DNA from: Thiomicrorhabdus lithotrophica
Lineage (GTDB): Bacteria; Pseudomonadota; Gammaproteobacteria; Thiomicrospirales; Thiomicrospiraceae
Direction: 5' to 3'
Assembly (NCBI RefSeq): GCF_029201445.1
Contig: NZ_CP102381.1
Location: forward strand, 868,001 to 932,000
DNA length: 64,000 bases
Part shown: positions 39,871-51,677 of the stretch, piece after piece
Numbering within the stretch: the first letter of the stretch is position 1
Layout of the letters: each line of letters opens with the position of its first letter
Position numbers and translations under genes: made by a program
Notes under the pieces: model-generated
What the model was told of the DNA's origin: nothing
Databases searched by the model: none
What the model saw: only the letters and a program-made list of their open reading frames with translations

Positions 39871-40857
39871 ATGAAGTCTAAGATATTTTCTAAAACGTTT
39901 GGTTTGGTAGCGGGTCTCGCTATGAGTGCAATGACTTGGCAAGCAAATGCGGCTGAGCCTTTAAAGATTGGTTATAGTGATTGGCCTGGATGGGTTGCTT
40001 GGGAAGTAGCTATTGAGAAGAAGTGGTTTGCTAAAGAAGGCGTGGATGTAAAGTTTGAATGGTTTGATTACGTTGCATCTATGGATGCTTATGCAGCGGG
40101 TAAATTAGATGCTGTACACATGACTAACGGGGATGCGTTAGTGACCGGTTCTACTGGTGCACCAAGTGTCATGATTTTACTTAATGATTACTCTAACGGT
40201 AACGATATGGTTGTTGGTAAAGCTGGTGTTGAATCTATCAAAGACCTTAAAGGTAAAAAAGTAGGTGTAGAAGTTGGTTTTGTTGCTCACCTAATGTTAC
40301 TAACAGCTTTAGATGCCAATGGTATGTCTGAGTCTGATATTACTTTAGTTAACGTTCCTACCAATGAAACCCCACAAGTTCTAGCGTCTGGTGAAGTGGA
40401 TGCAATCGTTGCTTGGCAACCAAGTTCTGGTCAAGCTTTAAGCATGGTTCCAGGTTCTAAAGCGGTATTTACGTCTGCTAACAATCCAGGAATTATCTAT
40501 GATGGTTTATCTGTAAACCCTGCTAGTCTTTCAAGTCGTAAAGCTGACTGGGAAAAGGTTTTAAAAGTTTGGTATAAAACAGTCGATTACATTAATGATC
40601 CTAAAACACATGATGAAGCGGTAGCGATTATGGCTTCTCGTGCAGGTCTATCTGCTGAAGAATATGCGCCATTCCTTAAAGGAACTAAGCTGTTAACTTT
40701 AAAAGAAGCAAAAGCCGCATTTAAAAAAGGTGATGGGCTAGATTCTATCTACGGTTCTACGAAAGTGTCTGATGACTTTAACGTAGCTAACAAAGTTTAT
40801 GATGCTCCTCAAGATATCGATACCTATTTCGATGCATCTTTAACGAACGGTCTTTAA
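39871..40857 (+). CDS. ABC transporter periplasmic substrate-binding protein, NitT/TauT type
   Basis: 328 aa with a Sec signal peptide (cleavage after WQANA, about residue 27) and no lipobox. The mature protein begins [19 protein letters not shown], the common start of NitT/TauT (SsuA-like) binding proteins, and continues [14 protein letters not shown] and DAIVAWQPS. No permease or ATPase is adjacent. The matching NitT-type permease and ATPase are in the opposite operon at 52.1-54.0 kb. It most likely delivers the nitrogenous substrate of the carboxylase pathway, urea- or guanidine-like. The ligand itself cannot be read from the sequence. Confidence 0.9.
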   Translation: MKSKIFSKTFGLVAGLAMSAMTWQANAAEPLKIGYSDWPGWVAWEVAIEKKWFAKEGVDVKFEWFDYVASMDAYAAGKLDAVHMTNGDALVTGSTGAPSVMILLNDYSNGNDMVVGKAGVESIKDLKGKKVGVEVGFVAHLMLLTALDANGMSESDITLVNVPTNETPQVLASGEVDAIVAWQPSSGQALSMVPGSKAVFTSANNPGIIYDGLSVNPASLSSRKADWEKVLKVWYKTVDYINDPKTHDEAVAIMASRAGLSAEEYAPFLKGTKLLTLKEAKAAFKKGDGLDSIYGSTKVSDDFNVANKVYDAPQDIDTYFDASLTNGL

Positions 40858-40883
40858 TCTAATAAAGAATATTCGTTAAACCT

Positions 40884-40920
40884 ACCAGGCCTGGTTGTTT
40901 TATAAGTTACCAGGCCTGGT
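40884..40920. repeat. Two adjacent copies of the palindrome ACCAGGCCTGGT
   Basis: Exact copies at 40884-40895 and 40909-40920, spaced 25 bases start to start, downstream of the binding-protein gene. Either can form a hairpin. They may attenuate read-through so that the binding protein is made in excess over the downstream genes. Confidence 0.85.
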
Positions 40921-41009
40921 ATGTCCTGTGTCCATTAATACAATGTGAGCACAGGGCAACTTCTATTCATTTCCTATATTTAACTATTGTTGTAATCATG
41001 AGGTATCAC

Positions 41010-42023
41010 ATGAAAAAAAGTTCACTGTTTTTTAGACATGATGATGCTTTGTTTCCAACAATTCTTGCTCTGTTATATGTATTGAGCACCTATTTTTTTG
41101 GATTTGGATTGATACTTTCCGAATCTATTTGGTTGAATCTTATTGGTGTCGTTTTATTAGCCCATTCAATGGTGATTGCAGCCTATCTTATTCATGAAGC
41201 CGCGCATTTAAGTGTCTTTAAATCTAAAAAACACAATAAGTGGTTTGCTGAATTTTTATTGTGGATAACGGGTAATAGTTATTCTGCGTTTGATGATATT
41301 CAACGTAAGCATCAACGCCACCATACTGACCGTGCGGATATTGTCTCTTTTGACTTTAGACCCATTCTTGAAAAGCACCCAATAGTATTAAAAACCATTA
41401 ACTTGTTTGAATGGTTCTATATCCCAGCGTTAGAAGTGTTAATGCATCTATTAGTGATGGTTTTACCTTTTATCAAAGCGGATAGAAAATCTCGTAGAAC
41501 CAGAGTGTTAATCGTATTAGCTTTAAGGGTTTTTATGTTTAGCTGGCTTGCCTCTATCTCGATTCATGTTTTGTGGCTCTACCCATTAGCGTATTTGCTG
41601 TTTATGACTGTCATGCGTTTTATGGATGTACACCAACACACTTATGAAGTGTATGAAACCTTAGATAAACCAAGAGGAGCGGAGGCGCGTTTAAGAGATA
41701 GAGAGTTTGAAGAGCACAATACCTATTCAAATTTACTCTCTGTTAAATACCCTTGGGTAAATCTTTTGGTTTTGAATTTTAGTTATCACAATGTACATCA
41801 TGATCAACAAATGCAGCCTTGGTATCGTTTACCTAAAATCCATCATGAGAAATATGGTGATGAGTATCAGCAAATACTGACGTTTAGACACCTCATTAAA
41901 AGCTTTCATAAATACCGAGTACCTCGTGTTGTAAATGGTGATCCCATTGATTTACCTGTTAAACAAGATGAAGGTGAAACCTTTATTGGTGTTGACGGTG
42001 TCTCTTTTTTAACCGCACATTAA
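41010..42023 (+). CDS. Membrane fatty-acid-desaturase-like di-iron enzyme
   Basis: 337 aa with about four to six membrane segments. It has the three histidine boxes of the membrane di-iron desaturase/hydroxylase family: HEAAH (about residue 62), HQRHH (about 103) and HNVHH (about 255), with HQHTY between. The ATG at 41010 is preferred (GAGG 5 bases upstream) over one at 40998. The family includes desaturases, hydroxylases and monooxygenases. Here it sits in an operon-like row with an MBL hydrolase, a TIM-barrel protein and a DMT transporter beside a guanidine/urea-carboxylation operon. An oxygenase acting on the transported substrate is therefore as plausible as lipid desaturation; this is an inference. 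Confidence 0.85.
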   Translation: MKKSSLFFRHDDALFPTILALLYVLSTYFFGFGLILSESIWLNLIGVVLLAHSMVIAAYLIHEAAHLSVFKSKKHNKWFAEFLLWITGNSYSAFDDIQRKHQRHHTDRADIVSFDFRPILEKHPIVLKTINLFEWFYIPALEVLMHLLVMVLPFIKADRKSRRTRVLIVLALRVFMFSWLASISIHVLWLYPLAYLLFMTVMRFMDVHQHTYEVYETLDKPRGAEARLRDREFEEHNTYSNLLSVKYPWVNLLVLNFSYHNVHHDQQMQPWYRLPKIHHEKYGDEYQQILTFRHLIKSFHKYRVPRVVNGDPIDLPVKQDEGETFIGVDGVSFLTAH

Positions 42024-42044
42024 TCCTTATTTAGTAGGCTAAAT

Positions 42045-42827
42045 ATGACCCAAGTAAAAAAGTTTTGGCCTATTTTGACTGGCCGCCATCATTATGAGAA
42101 AACGCTATCTACTCGTGGGCGTGGTCATGGTGAAATTATTAAAGCTCCGATATTGGCCTATTTAATTGAAACCCAAAATGGCCGAATACTATTCGATGTG
42201 GGTTGTGATTATCAAAAGATTAAACAACCAGGCCTACGTAAACACTATTATGAGCATGATGGTTTTCCGTTTGGGCCTCCTGAGATGGAAGAAGAGGAAC
42301 AGTTACCTAATAAATTACAAATTTTAGGTCTACAGCCTGAAGATGTTGATGTGGTTTTTTGTAGTCATTTGCACTTTGATCATGCCGGTGGTTTATGTGA
42401 ATTTTGTCAGGCGGAAGTGCATGTTCATACAAGTGAAATGCAAGCGGCTAAAGACCTTGCTGATGATGCCTATTTTACATCTGATTTTGATTTACCACTA
42501 AATTGGAAAATACAACATGGGGAGTATGATTTAGTTCCTGGTGTCAGTGCCATTGAAACCCCTGGCCATACGGCTGGGCATATGTCGATGATGATTGAGT
42601 TGCCTAAAGGTCAGCCCATTATTTTGGCTGGGGATGCGGCAGATTTGGTTGAGAATCTAGAAGATGAAGTTCCACCAGGCCTGTGTTGGCAAGACAATGA
42701 ACAAATGGCGATTGATAGCATTAAAAAACTCAAACGGCTAAGTCTTCAACAAAAGGCTGTTCTATGGCCAAACCATGATTGGGATTTTTTTCAGAAACAT
42801 AATGTTTTCCCTAGTTTTTTTGAATAG
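42045..42827 (+). CDS. MBL-fold metallo-hydrolase (lactonase-like)
   Basis: 260 aa. Metal motif SHLHFDHAGG, further ligands in TPGHTAGHMS, LAGDAADL and PNHDW: a complete two-zinc site of the N-acyl-homoserine-lactonase/glyoxalase II superfamily. The N-terminal part (FWPILTGRHHYEKT...IIKAPILAYLIET) resembles AHL-lactonase-like proteins. The substrate is unknown. In this operon it could hydrolyse an ester, lactone or amide intermediate. Two palindrome near-copies lie inside (42237, 42674). Confidence 0.88.
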   Translation: MTQVKKFWPILTGRHHYEKTLSTRGRGHGEIIKAPILAYLIETQNGRILFDVGCDYQKIKQPGLRKHYYEHDGFPFGPPEMEEEEQLPNKLQILGLQPEDVDVVFCSHLHFDHAGGLCEFCQAEVHVHTSEMQAAKDLADDAYFTSDFDLPLNWKIQHGEYDLVPGVSAIETPGHTAGHMSMMIELPKGQPIILAGDAADLVENLEDEVPPGLCWQDNEQMAIDSIKKLKRLSLQQKAVLWPNHDWDFFQKHNVFPSFFE

Positions 42828-42838
42828 TTTAGTTTTGA

Positions 42839-43696
42839 GTGATGGGTATGAAGTTACAGACTTTTAAAACCTTATGGGGTAACACTTTGTCTATTCATGA
42901 TGCTTGTCAGGAAGCACGTTTAGCAAAGTTTGACGGTATTGAAGGGCGAGCCCCACAAACACAGCATGAAAGAGTGCTGTGGCTAGATGCATTAGAGCAA
43001 AATCACGCTGCTTATATTGCAGAAATTGTTACAGGTGAAGATTATGTTCCTAACCGTAAATGGAGCGTTCAACAGCATTTAGATGACTTGGCGTTACAGC
43101 TAGAAAATTCTCTGCCTTTAAATCCGCTTTTTGCAACCGCTATTGCAGGGCTAGATGCTTGGTCTGAAGAACAGTCAATTGAATTCTTTAAACAGGCAAT
43201 GGCTTTGGCAGATGACAAGGATATAGTCATTAGTTTTGAAACGCATCGTAGTCGAAGCCTTTTTAACCCTTGGGTGACTCAGAGAATTGTAGAAGCACTT
43301 CCACAAATCAAATTAACGGCAGATATCAGTCATTGGTGTGTGGTTTGTGAAAGACTAATGGATTCTGAAATAGAAACCATTAAAGCGATTGCTGGTAATG
43401 TCTACCATATACATGGTCGGGTCGGATATGACCAAGGCCCGCAAGTTCCAGATCCTGCCGCACCAGAGTATGCTGAAGCGTTAGCATCACATGAGCGAAT
43501 ATGGCAACTTTTTTGGACTCAACAGTTGAATCAAAATAGAAAAATGACAACCCTGACTCCCGAATTTGGCCCCGATGGTTATTGTCATTTACAGCCTTAT
43601 ACTCAGCAGCCGGTTGTAGATATTTGGAAGATAAATCAATGGATGAATCTTCGACAACAAGAACACTTTAAAGATTTTATTGAAGCGAGCCTATGA
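42839..43696 (+). CDS. Sugar-phosphate-isomerase/epimerase-like TIM-barrel protein
   Basis: 285 aa resembling the AP-endonuclease-2/xylose-isomerase-like TIM barrel. It has SIHDACQEARLAKFDGIEGR near the N-terminus and likely metal ligands in SFETHRSRS, TADISHWCVV and HIHGRVGYD. The reaction is not identifiable. Its end overlaps the transporter gene by four bases, and the start (ATG 42839, or the one six bases on) is 11 bases after the MBL gene. Confidence 0.8.
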   Translation: MMGMKLQTFKTLWGNTLSIHDACQEARLAKFDGIEGRAPQTQHERVLWLDALEQNHAAYIAEIVTGEDYVPNRKWSVQQHLDDLALQLENSLPLNPLFATAIAGLDAWSEEQSIEFFKQAMALADDKDIVISFETHRSRSLFNPWVTQRIVEALPQIKLTADISHWCVVCERLMDSEIETIKAIAGNVYHIHGRVGYDQGPQVPDPAAPEYAEALASHERIWQLFWTQQLNQNRKMTTLTPEFGPDGYCHLQPYTQQPVVDIWKINQWMNLRQQEHFKDFIEASL

Positions 43697-44586
43697 AAAA
43701 CCTAACTCAGCATGCACAATTTCCAGTATTGGTATTATTCGTTGCTTCATTTTTTTGGGGCTTAAGCTGGCTACCACTTAAATCATTAAATCAAATGGGG
43801 TTTGACGGGGCTGTACTTATCTTCTTCTCTTATGGACTATTATCACTAGTTTTTTTGCCGTTACTGTTTTTACAACGCTCCTATTTAGTTTCTCATTTAA
43901 AACCCTGGTTATTAATCTTTTTACTGGGTGGCGGTGCTAACTTTGTATTTAACTATGCGTTGATTTATGGTGAAGTCATTCGTGTAATGGTGTTGTTTTA
44001 TCTATTGCCATTATGGGGTGTTTTAGGAGGTAAGTTCTTTTTACATGAACATGTTGATGCAAAGGGTTGGTTAGCGGCAGGTTTAGCGATTTCAGGCGCG
44101 TTCCTGATTGTGGGTGGATTTAAAGTATTTGAAACGCCACCCAGTTGGATAGATTTTTTAGCGCTATTATCAGGCTTTTTGTTTGCGATGAATAACGTTG
44201 TATTTCGTGCAAATCAAGACTTTCCAATGATTCCAAAGCTCAGTGCATTATTTATAGGAACGACGGTCATGTCTGGTCTGCTCTTTTTTATTCAAGGCGC
44301 AGAGATTCCTCAAGATGTGAGTTTACCAGCATGGCAGCTGTTAGCATTCTACGGTTTAGTTTGGTTGCTTATCTCTAACTACGGCTCACAATGGGGAGTG
44401 ACACATATGCCAGCAAGTCGTTCTTCCATTATTATCATTACCGAGTTGGTTGTCGCGGTTATATCCGCGGTATTGATTGCCAATGAAACCATTAACTTAA
44501 TTGAAGGAGTTGGTGGTGTGCTTATTGTAACCGCTGCGGTATTAGAAGCCTTAAGAAATACCGATGAAGAAAAAAGAACCACTTAG
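43693..44586 (+). CDS. DMT/EamA-family membrane transporter
   Basis: 297 aa with about ten hydrophobic segments and the duplicated EamA layout, e.g. FFWGLSWLPLKSLNQMG in the first half and ITELVVAVISAVLIANE in the second. ATGA overlap with the TIM-barrel gene shows coupling. It probably exports or imports a small metabolite of the pathway. Followed by a convergent terminator. Confidence 0.9.
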   Translation: MKNLTQHAQFPVLVLFVASFFWGLSWLPLKSLNQMGFDGAVLIFFSYGLLSLVFLPLLFLQRSYLVSHLKPWLLIFLLGGGANFVFNYALIYGEVIRVMVLFYLLPLWGVLGGKFFLHEHVDAKGWLAAGLAISGAFLIVGGFKVFETPPSWIDFLALLSGFLFAMNNVVFRANQDFPMIPKLSALFIGTTVMSGLLFFIQGAEIPQDVSLPAWQLLAFYGLVWLLISNYGSQWGVTHMPASRSSIIIITELVVAVISAVLIANETINLIEGVGGVLIVTAAVLEALRNTDEEKRTT

Positions 44587-44627
44587 TTTATGTATTTGAT
44601 TCAAAAACCTAAATGTTCATCTTTATC

Positions 44628-44666
44628 AAAAAGCCCCGCTAATAATGATTTACTAGCGGGGCTTTT
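44628..44666. terminator. Convergent terminator between the two accessory operons
   Basis: AAAAGCCCCGCTA and TAGCGGGGCTTTT form a perfect 13-bp stem with a 13-base loop; it ends transcription from both sides. Confidence 0.93.
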
Positions 44667-44689
44667 AAGTTAAAAACCGGTAAAAAAAA

Positions 44690-46498
44690 CTAGTCAGCAG
44701 GGCGCTGTTTCATCCAATTACGCCAGCCACCTGTTTGCGTGATTTCTGTTGCCCCTTCGATACCGCAAGGTTCACAAATAAAACCGACTACTTCACTGCC
44801 ATCAATGAGTTCTACTTTACCTAAACCTAGTGGCGATGGAATTAATGCTAAGAATGAGCCTAAGTGTTGTTTTGGCATTGCCCAAACTTCCAGTTCAATC
44901 GATTCACCTTGCGAGGATGTTTTTACCAGGCCTGGTTTCAATATAGGGCGACTCGAAAGTTCATAAAACTGATATTTTGGTGCAGTTTTTGTAATCTTAA
45001 TTAACTTTGCACCGCGTTCAATTAACTGGCTATTGAGTGGGAATCCCATCAAATGAGCACCAACAACAGCAAGTGGAATAGTTTGTGAATTGGTAAAGTA
45101 CAATCCATTGGCATCAGGCACTTTCGTTTCTTTAGCACCAGCCGTGCTGACAAATTCTTTATGTAACTCATCGGAAAGTTTTAAGAGCGCGTTGTCACTG
45201 CCAGCAGGGGCAAAGAAGGTGACACCTGTAGGTAAGTCATCTTTTCTAAAGCCTGTAGGCATGGCAATCGCCGCGTAATCCAATAAATTCATAAAGTTAG
45301 TGTAGGTACCTAATATTGAATTAAGCCCAATTGGATCATTTTCAACGTCTTCAATACTATAAATAGAAGGTGTTGTCGGTGTCATCATGCAATCTATGCC
45401 AGATTCATCCCAAATGAGTTGAGTTTGGCGTTGCGCTTTTTGTAGAGCATAACTGCCTTTATAAGCATCTGCAGCAGATAGATTTCGTGCGCCTGCAATA
45501 ATGGCACCGACGGTTGGATCCATTTGTTGTTCATGTTTTTGCATAAACTCTTCTACTGCAACGTAGCGTTCTGCCACCCAGGCACCACCATAGAGAAGTT
45601 TAGCGGTACCTAACCAAGCTTGAAAGGGGACTTCTTTTAGCTCAAACCCTAGATTGTGTAATGTAGAGATAGCCTGTTCAAAGTTATCTTCAGCTAAAGT
45701 ATCACCTGCAAATATGCGGCTCGCTTTATCAGGTATACCAATGACGGGTTTTGTATTCCAAGCAGGTGGCGTCAAGTTGCTTTTATGGCGACTAAATTCA
45801 TCTTCAGTATCAAATACGGCACTGACTTGTAAAACGTCGTAAGCGTCTTGCGAGTTAAGTGCAAAAATACTCACGACATCTTGCGAACGAACCGCAGGCA
45901 CAACCCCTTTAGTGCTTAATAGGCCTTTGGATGGTTTTAGACCAATTAAGTTGTTAAATGCGGCAGGGACTCGTCCCGAACCTGCGGTATCGGTGCCTAA
46001 AGAGAAGCTACAAAGGTTAAGCGCTAAAGAGACTGCAGATCCTGAACTTGAGCCGCCTGAAATCATTTTAAAATCAAAGCTGTTGTGACACGGGCCATAA
46101 GGTGAACGCGTACCTACCAGGCCTGTCGCAAATTGATCAAGATTGGATTTACCTACAGGAAGGGCGCCAGCCTCAAGTAATTTTGTAACAACCGTTGCTG
46201 ATTCAGTCGGTAAATTGGTAAATTCTTTACAAGCGGCGGTGGTTGGAATATTAGCCAAATCAATATTGTCTTTAATGACAAACGGCACTCCCCAAAGAGG
46301 AAGACTGTTAGGCTCTGAATTTTCCAGTCGACTTAAATAGGGTTCTAATTCATTTTCATTTAATAAGTGAATAAACAGATTGTAGTTGTCATATTCTTGT
46401 GCATTTTCACGCAATACCTTCATTAAGGCTCTTGGTGTTAAATCGCCATTTTGATACTGCTGTTTAAGTGCAGATAAGGTTAGGTTTAATTCATGCAT
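44690..46498 (-). CDS. atzF: Allophanate hydrolase
   Basis: 602 aa; hydrolyses allophanate to 2 NH3 + 2 CO2. Amidase-signature domain with the catalytic Lys in [19 protein letters not shown] and [16 protein letters not shown]-terminal domain of about 150 residues ([18 protein letters not shown]...) is typical of this family. The ATG at 46498 overlaps the carboxylase stop by 8 bases. It contains the exact palindrome at 44925-44936 and a near-copy at 46116. Confidence 0.95.
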   Translation of the reverse strand: MHELNLTLSALKQQYQNGDLTPRALMKVLRENAQEYDNYNLFIHLLNENELEPYLSRLENSEPNSLPLWGVPFVIKDNIDLANIPTTAACKEFTNLPTESATVVTKLLEAGALPVGKSNLDQFATGLVGTRSPYGPCHNSFDFKMISGGSSSGSAVSLALNLCSFSLGTDTAGSGRVPAAFNNLIGLKPSKGLLSTKGVVPAVRSQDVVSIFALNSQDAYDVLQVSAVFDTEDEFSRHKSNLTPPAWNTKPVIGIPDKASRIFAGDTLAEDNFEQAISTLHNLGFELKEVPFQAWLGTAKLLYGGAWVAERYVAVEEFMQKHEQQMDPTVGAIIAGARNLSAADAYKGSYALQKAQRQTQLIWDESGIDCMMTPTTPSIYSIEDVENDPIGLNSILGTYTNFMNLLDYAAIAMPTGFRKDDLPTGVTFFAPAGSDNALLKLSDELHKEFVSTAGAKETKVPDANGLYFTNSQTIPLAVVGAHLMGFPLNSQLIERGAKLIKITKTAPKYQFYELSSRPILKPGLVKTSSQGESIELEVWAMPKQHLGSFLALIPSPLGLGKVELIDGSEVVGFICEPCGIEGATEITQTGGWRNWMKQRPAD

Positions 46499-49400
46499 CT
46501 TCAGATACCTCAAGAATCATTAAGGCTTGACCGGTTTGGATTAGGTCACCTTCATTCACTAAAATTTCAGTAACGGTACCCGCTGTTTCAGCGGTAACGG
46601 GAATCTCAATTTTCATTGTCTCTAGAATGGCAATAGTGTCATCTTCTTTAATGACATCCCCTGGTTTTACTTGAATTTTCCAAACACTTCCTGTGATAGG
46701 TGAGGTTGCTGCTTCAAACCCTTCTGGAATTTCAGCCATGACATCGCTTTGAATTTCATCTTGAGTTTCCGCTTCAAAATTCGCTAAACCAGACTCTTCC
46801 CAATAGAGGCGTTCCGCTTCGAAAGCCGCTTGTTGTTGAGTTTGAAAGGTTTCAATACTTTCATTGTTTTCTGCCAGGAACGCTTGGTACTTATTGAGCG
46901 ATAGTTCGGTTTCTTCAATTTCAATATCGTAACGTCCTAATGGGAAGTCTAAACGTGCCTGCGCTAATTCCTCTTCTGACACAGGATAGTATTGAATTTG
47001 GTCAAAGAAGTTCAGTAACCAAGGCTTACCTTCTTTAAAGAATTTTGTTTGGTGATAGGCGTTCCACATCTGAATCGTACGTCCAACAAACTGGTAACCA
47101 CCTGGGCCTTCCATTCCGTAAACACACATATAAGCACCACCAATACCCACTGCATTTTCTGGTGTCCAGGTACGAGCTGGGTTGTATTTGGTGGTAACCA
47201 AGCGGTGGCGTGGGTCCAGTGGTGTGGCGACTGGCGCGCCAAGATAAACATCGCCTAACCCCATAACTAAATATTTGGCATCAAATACAATACGTTTTAC
47301 ATCTTCAATACTGTCTAAACCGTTAATACGACGAATAAAGTCAATATTACTTGGACACCAAGGTGCATCTGGACGCACGGTGGTCATGTATTTTTCAATC
47401 GCTAATTTGGTGCTTGGATCATCCCACGAGAGCGGTAAACGAACAATACGGCTTTTAACCGTTAAGTCTTGACCAGAAGAAATCTCGTCTTCTAAAGTAA
47501 TCAGTTTTTCGATTAACTCAGCTTGAGAAATTAAACGAGGATCATAATGTACCTGTAAAGAACGTATGCCTGGTGTTAGATCTTTTAAGAACGACCAGGC
47601 CTGGTTACTTGATTCTTTGTTTTCTTTTAAACGTTCAAATAGTACCTGAATACGGAAACGTAACGCTAAATCGAGTTCCATTGCGCCATATTCAATTAAC
47701 ACATGGCTATCACCTGAGCGACGATATTTAACGCCAAATTCATGATTTTCTGCACTGATTTCATGCGCTAAACAAGACTGTTCAGTTGAACTCGTTAAGA
47801 AGTTTAAAGCGGGTACAGTTTTCGCAGTTAAGGTTTTAATCGCATTCTCTTGAGATTTGATCGCTTGTTCTGCTTCAGCGGTTGATACGGCTTTAAAACG
47901 AACTTTATCGCCTGGTCGTAATTGCCCCATTTTCCACTGTTCGGCTTCGATGATGGTTGCAGGGCAGACAAAGCCGCCTAAGCTTGGGCCATCTTGCGCA
48001 AGAATAACCGGCATATCACCAGTAAAGTCGATAGCGCCTATGGCATAAGGGTTGTCGTGAATATTGGATGGATGAAGACCCGCTTCACCACCATCTTTAC
48101 GTGCCCATTGTGGTTTAGGCCCAACTAAACGAATTCCTGTTCGGCTAGAGTTGTAGTGTACTTTCCATTCGGCAGCAAAAAAGCTTTCTATATCACTTTC
48201 TGTAAAGAAGTCTGGGCAACCTTGAGGCCCATAAATAACCGCTATTTCGTATTCATTGGTTAAGGTTGGAATCGCTTTTGTTGGGATTACCTGTAAGTTA
48301 GATGGTATTTCTATATCGTGCAGACGTAAGACGTCACCCGTACGCAATAAACGGCCACCATGCCCACCAAACTTTCCTAAAGAGAAAGTGGTTTTACTGC
48401 CCATATAATCAGGTACATCAAAACCGCCTAGTACGGCTAGATAAGAGCGTTGACCAAGATTTTTAATGACTTTAGTTTTTAGCTGTTGGCCCGCTTTAAC
48501 CATAACGGGTTGCCAAAGTGGAATCGCTTGTTTATCTAAGGTAGGTTGAATGTCTGCACCTGTGATACAGATAACGGTATCCGTATCAAAGGTTAAGCTT
48601 ATTCCTGATACGGCCATTTCAATAGTCGCGGCTTCTTCATCGTTACTTAAGCAACGGTTGGCTAAACGATGTGAAAGGGCATCCATTGGTCCTGAAGGTG
48701 GTACACCAATATCCCAGTAACCGACTCGTCCAGGATAACTTACCAGCATTGAATGTGTACCAGGGTTAGTCACTTCAATTGTGTTAGGTGAATGGGTAAA
48801 ACCGTTTAGAAATTGAGTATAAAGCTGTGTACCTTGTTTGAATGCTGGAGCATGACTGAGTGCTTCTAAATAGGTAATGTTGGTTTCAAAACCGTCAATT
48901 CTGGCTTGTGCTAAGGCTTTTTGTAATGCGATGACAGCTTTTTCACGGTTGTCTGCTTTAACAATGATTTTAGCCATCATTGGGTCATAGAACGAGCTGA
49001 CTTCGGTACCGCGTTCACACCACGTATCGACACGACAATTTGATGGCATTGTCCAGCCAGTTAACTTACCACTGCTTGGTAAAAAGTTTTTAAATGGGTC
49101 TTCGGCATAAACACGCACTTCAATAGAGTGTCCTGAAGCCGCTGGAATTTGATCTGCACTTAGTGGTAATTTAGGTTCATAAGCGACTTTAATCATCCAC
49201 TCAACTAAATCCACACCACGAACTTCTTCAGTAATTCCGTGTTCAACCTGAAGACGTGTGTTAACTTCTAAAAAGTAAAATTCATTACAATCAGCATCAT
49301 AAACATACTCGACTGTACCGGCTGATTTGTAGTTAACGACTTTACCTAATTCAATGGCATGGATTTCCATTTGTTGAACCTGTTCTCGGCTAATACCGAC

Positions 49401-50129
49401 GGCAGGGGTTTCTTCAACCACCTTTTGATTTCGGCGTTGCAGCGAGCAGTCACGCTCACCAAATGAAACGACATTACCCAGTCCGTCACCAAAAATCTGA
49501 ATTTCAATATGACGTGCGTTAACAACAAACTTTTCTAAAAAAAGTCCTGCCTGACCAAACGAATTTTGGCTCAAGCGTTTAACCTGTTCAAAGGCATCGA
49601 TTAAATCGGTTTCACTGTCACATTTCTGCATACCAATTCCACCGCCACCAGCGGTACTTTTTAACATGACTGGGTAGCCAATCTTTAGGGCTTCAGTCAT
49701 GGCTTCTTCTAGAGAGTCTAGTAGACCTGAGCCAGGAAGTAGTGGAACTTCGGCTTTAATAGCAAGTTCACGAGCGGTATGTTTTAAACCGAAATCACGA
49801 ACATGTTCTGGAGCTGGGCCAATAAAACGAATTCCGGCAGCTTCACAGTCGTCCGCAAAACTGGTGTTTTCACTTAAAAAACCATAACCAGGGTGCACCG
49901 CATCAACGCCAAGTTTTATTGCCTCAGCAAGAATAAGCGGAACATTTAAGTAGGTTTCTGTTGCGGCGTTGCCAGGTAAAAAGATGACTTCATCGGCTTG
50001 CTGTACATGCAATGAAGCACGATCCGCATCAGACGCTAAAACAACCGATTTGATATTCATCTGTTTTAGGGTACGGATAATGCGGGTAGCGATAGCACCA
50101 CGGTTAGCGATAAGTACTTTGTTAAACAT
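46491..50129 (-). CDS. Urea/guanidine carboxylase (biotin-dependent)
   Basis: 1212 aa in the full urea-carboxylase order. The biotin carboxylase begins [20 protein letters not shown] and has [11 protein letters not shown]. The carboxyltransferase (KipA/KipI-like) occupies about 470-1050 with [18 protein letters not shown] and [11 protein letters not shown]. The C-terminal biotinyl domain carries [11 protein letters not shown]. The ATG at 50129 starts at the conserved [11 protein letters not shown]; an ATG 21 codons earlier is not supported. Enzymes of this type next to two DUF1989 proteins were shown to prefer guanidine over urea, giving carboxyguanidine. I cannot distinguish the two substrates by eye here. 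The exact palindrome at 47594-47605 encodes NQAWSF. Confidence 0.93.
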   Translation of the reverse strand: MFNKVLIANRGAIATRIIRTLKQMNIKSVVLASDADRASLHVQQADEVIFLPGNAATETYLNVPLILAEAIKLGVDAVHPGYGFLSENTSFADDCEAAGIRFIGPAPEHVRDFGLKHTARELAIKAEVPLLPGSGLLDSLEEAMTEALKIGYPVMLKSTAGGGGIGMQKCDSETDLIDAFEQVKRLSQNSFGQAGLFLEKFVVNARHIEIQIFGDGLGNVVSFGERDCSLQRRNQKVVEETPAVGISREQVQQMEIHAIELGKVVNYKSAGTVEYVYDADCNEFYFLEVNTRLQVEHGITEEVRGVDLVEWMIKVAYEPKLPLSADQIPAASGHSIEVRVYAEDPFKNFLPSSGKLTGWTMPSNCRVDTWCERGTEVSSFYDPMMAKIIVKADNREKAVIALQKALAQARIDGFETNITYLEALSHAPAFKQGTQLYTQFLNGFTHSPNTIEVTNPGTHSMLVSYPGRVGYWDIGVPPSGPMDALSHRLANRCLSNDEEAATIEMAVSGISLTFDTDTVICITGADIQPTLDKQAIPLWQPVMVKAGQQLKTKVIKNLGQRSYLAVLGGFDVPDYMGSKTTFSLGKFGGHGGRLLRTGDVLRLHDIEIPSNLQVIPTKAIPTLTNEYEIAVIYGPQGCPDFFTESDIESFFAAEWKVHYNSSRTGIRLVGPKPQWARKDGGEAGLHPSNIHDNPYAIGAIDFTGDMPVILAQDGPSLGGFVCPATIIEAEQWKMGQLRPGDKVRFKAVSTAEAEQAIKSQENAIKTLTAKTVPALNFLTSSTEQSCLAHEISAENHEFGVKYRRSGDSHVLIEYGAMELDLALRFRIQVLFERLKENKESSNQAWSFLKDLTPGIRSLQVHYDPRLISQAELIEKLITLEDEISSGQDLTVKSRIVRLPLSWDDPSTKLAIEKYMTTVRPDAPWCPSNIDFIRRINGLDSIEDVKRIVFDAKYLVMGLGDVYLGAPVATPLDPRHRLVTTKYNPARTWTPENAVGIGGAYMCVYGMEGPGGYQFVGRTIQMWNAYHQTKFFKEGKPWLLNFFDQIQYYPVSEEELAQARLDFPLGRYDIEIEETELSLNKYQAFLAENNESIETFQTQQQAAFEAERLYWEESGLANFEAETQDEIQSDVMAEIPEGFEAATSPITGSVWKIQVKPGDVIKEDDTIAILETMKIEIPVTAETAGTVTEILVNEGDLIQTGQALMILEVSEDA

Positions 50130-50287
50130 CTTAGTTTCCTTTTCAGACCGTTCTGAATCGTTTTGTTGACCAATTTTGTATGGTCTACCCAATAGGTCGT
50201 CCTATTGGGTTGTGTTTACTGCTGTTTGATTAAGCCGTTTCATTTGGTTATTCGGTATGAATTGGCGAATTATTCTTGAGGTTTGGT

Positions 50288-50932
50288 TTATTCCCAAATA
50301 ACCATTTCAACAGGGGTAGGGTTGTAGCCATTACAAGGGTTATTCAGTTGAGGGCAGTTTGATACTAAAATCAATGTATCCATATGCGCTTCCATTTCAA
50401 CGTATCGTCCAGGCGCTGAAATCCCATCATCAAAATCTAAATGGCCATCTGGTGAAACGGGTACATTCATAAAAAAGTTAATGTTGCTCGAAAGGTCTTC
50501 TTTTGTCATCGCTTTATCGTGGTTGCATTCACAATTACCTAAAGCCATTAAAAATGAGTCACGGCAAGAGTGCATATGACGTTTTTCAATCGCATAACGT
50601 ACGGTATTACTCTCGGCTGAACAAGCACCACCAATCGTATCGTGACGCCCACAAGTGTCATCCACAATGGTTAGCATGGGATTGTTTAAGTTTGAGCGTA
50701 ATACACTGCCTGTGGTTAAGTAGATGTTTCCCTGTTCACGAATGGTATCGGTTGCTGAATAACGCTCGCTATGATCTTTAGCGTTATAAAATAAGGTATC
50801 AACAGCCTCGTTGCCTTCTAAATCAACGATACGGAAACGTTGACCCGCTTTCACTTCATGCATCCAAGGTTCGCCGGCTTTTACTACTTCGCGGTACACA
50901 ATACGGTTTTCATCAAATTGTTTATTAGTCAT
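50288..50932 (-). CDS. DUF1989 urea-carboxylase-associated protein, probable carboxyguanidine deiminase subunit B
   Basis: 214 aa. It carries [20 protein letters not shown] (Cys and His ligands) and [26 protein letters not shown]. It pairs with the upstream DUF1989 gene; heterodimers of such proteins (CgdAB) deiminate carboxyguanidine to allophanate. The start at 50932 overlaps the preceding gene by 8 bases; an ATG 26 codons further up is unconserved and lies inside that gene. Called subunit B by position only. Confidence 0.85.
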   Translation of the reverse strand: MTNKQFDENRIVYREVVKAGEPWMHEVKAGQRFRIVDLEGNEAVDTLFYNAKDHSERYSATDTIREQGNIYLTTGSVLRSNLNNPMLTIVDDTCGRHDTIGGACSAESNTVRYAIEKRHMHSCRDSFLMALGNCECNHDKAMTKEDLSSNINFFMNVPVSPDGHLDFDDGISAPGRYVEMEAHMDTLILVSNCPQLNNPCNGYNPTPVEMVIWE

Positions 50933-51677
50933 CTGGGTTCTCCCCGTAAAAGATTTTGGTGTTGTAGTAAGCGCGTTGGTTTTCGGCACGGTGTAAGCGA
51001 CAAGCGTCATCGGCTTTTACTTCTTCAGCTTTAAATACACTTAGTTCAATAGGTTGCGGTGCATACTCTGGACTTGTATCCATCGGGTGTTGTGCGGTAG
51101 ATAAACTGACGATGCAGTCCATCTCAAAACGTAAGTCGACGAAGTCGCCAGCAGTAGAGTTATTTTCAATAAAGGTCATTGAACCATCATCTTCAACTCG
51201 TACCTTAGAAAACCAGTTGAGGTTTGGCACGATATCACTGGCGTTTAAACCCCATTTAGTTAGTTCATTAATGAGGCTGTCATACCCATTTTTAAAATAG
51301 TCGTTATGCGCACTTTGGTAGTCTTTTTCACCGTATTTGGCTTTTAAGGTCTTTGCATTAGATAAACCACCAATGGTGTCATGCCATCCACAAGTATCGG
51401 CAATGACTGAACACATTACGCGTCCCATGTCACTGAAGCACATATTTGGCGTGGTTAAAAATGCCGTCTTTTGTGCCTTAAGCGTATCAGGCATGTTGTA
51501 GCGTTCATTCTTAACTTCAAGGTTGTTAATTAACATGGCTACATTCGCTTTACCTTGAATATCTGTAATTCTTAACACCGTGCCGCGGCGAATGACGCCA
51601 GACCAGTGAGCTCCTGCGGGTAACGATTCTGACCAGATAAAGCCGTTATAGGTTGTTGGTTGAGTGGCATCAGTCAT
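50925..51677 (-). CDS. DUF1989 urea-carboxylase-associated protein, probable carboxyguanidine deiminase subunit A
   Basis: 250 aa, homologous to its downstream neighbour. It has [17 protein letters not shown] (catalytic/metal Cys and His), [15 protein letters not shown] near the N-terminus and [19 protein letters not shown]. It overlaps both the NikR-like gene and the second DUF1989 gene by 8 bases. The long C-terminal tail ([24 protein letters not shown]) is typical of the larger subunit. Confidence 0.85.
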   Translation of the reverse strand: MTDATQPTTYNGFIWSESLPAGAHWSGVIRRGTVLRITDIQGKANVAMLINNLEVKNERYNMPDTLKAQKTAFLTTPNMCFSDMGRVMCSVIADTCGWHDTIGGLSNAKTLKAKYGEKDYQSAHNDYFKNGYDSLINELTKWGLNASDIVPNLNWFSKVRVEDDGSMTFIENNSTAGDFVDLRFEMDCIVSLSTAQHPMDTSPEYAPQPIELSVFKAEEVKADDACRLHRAENQRAYYNTKIFYGENPDD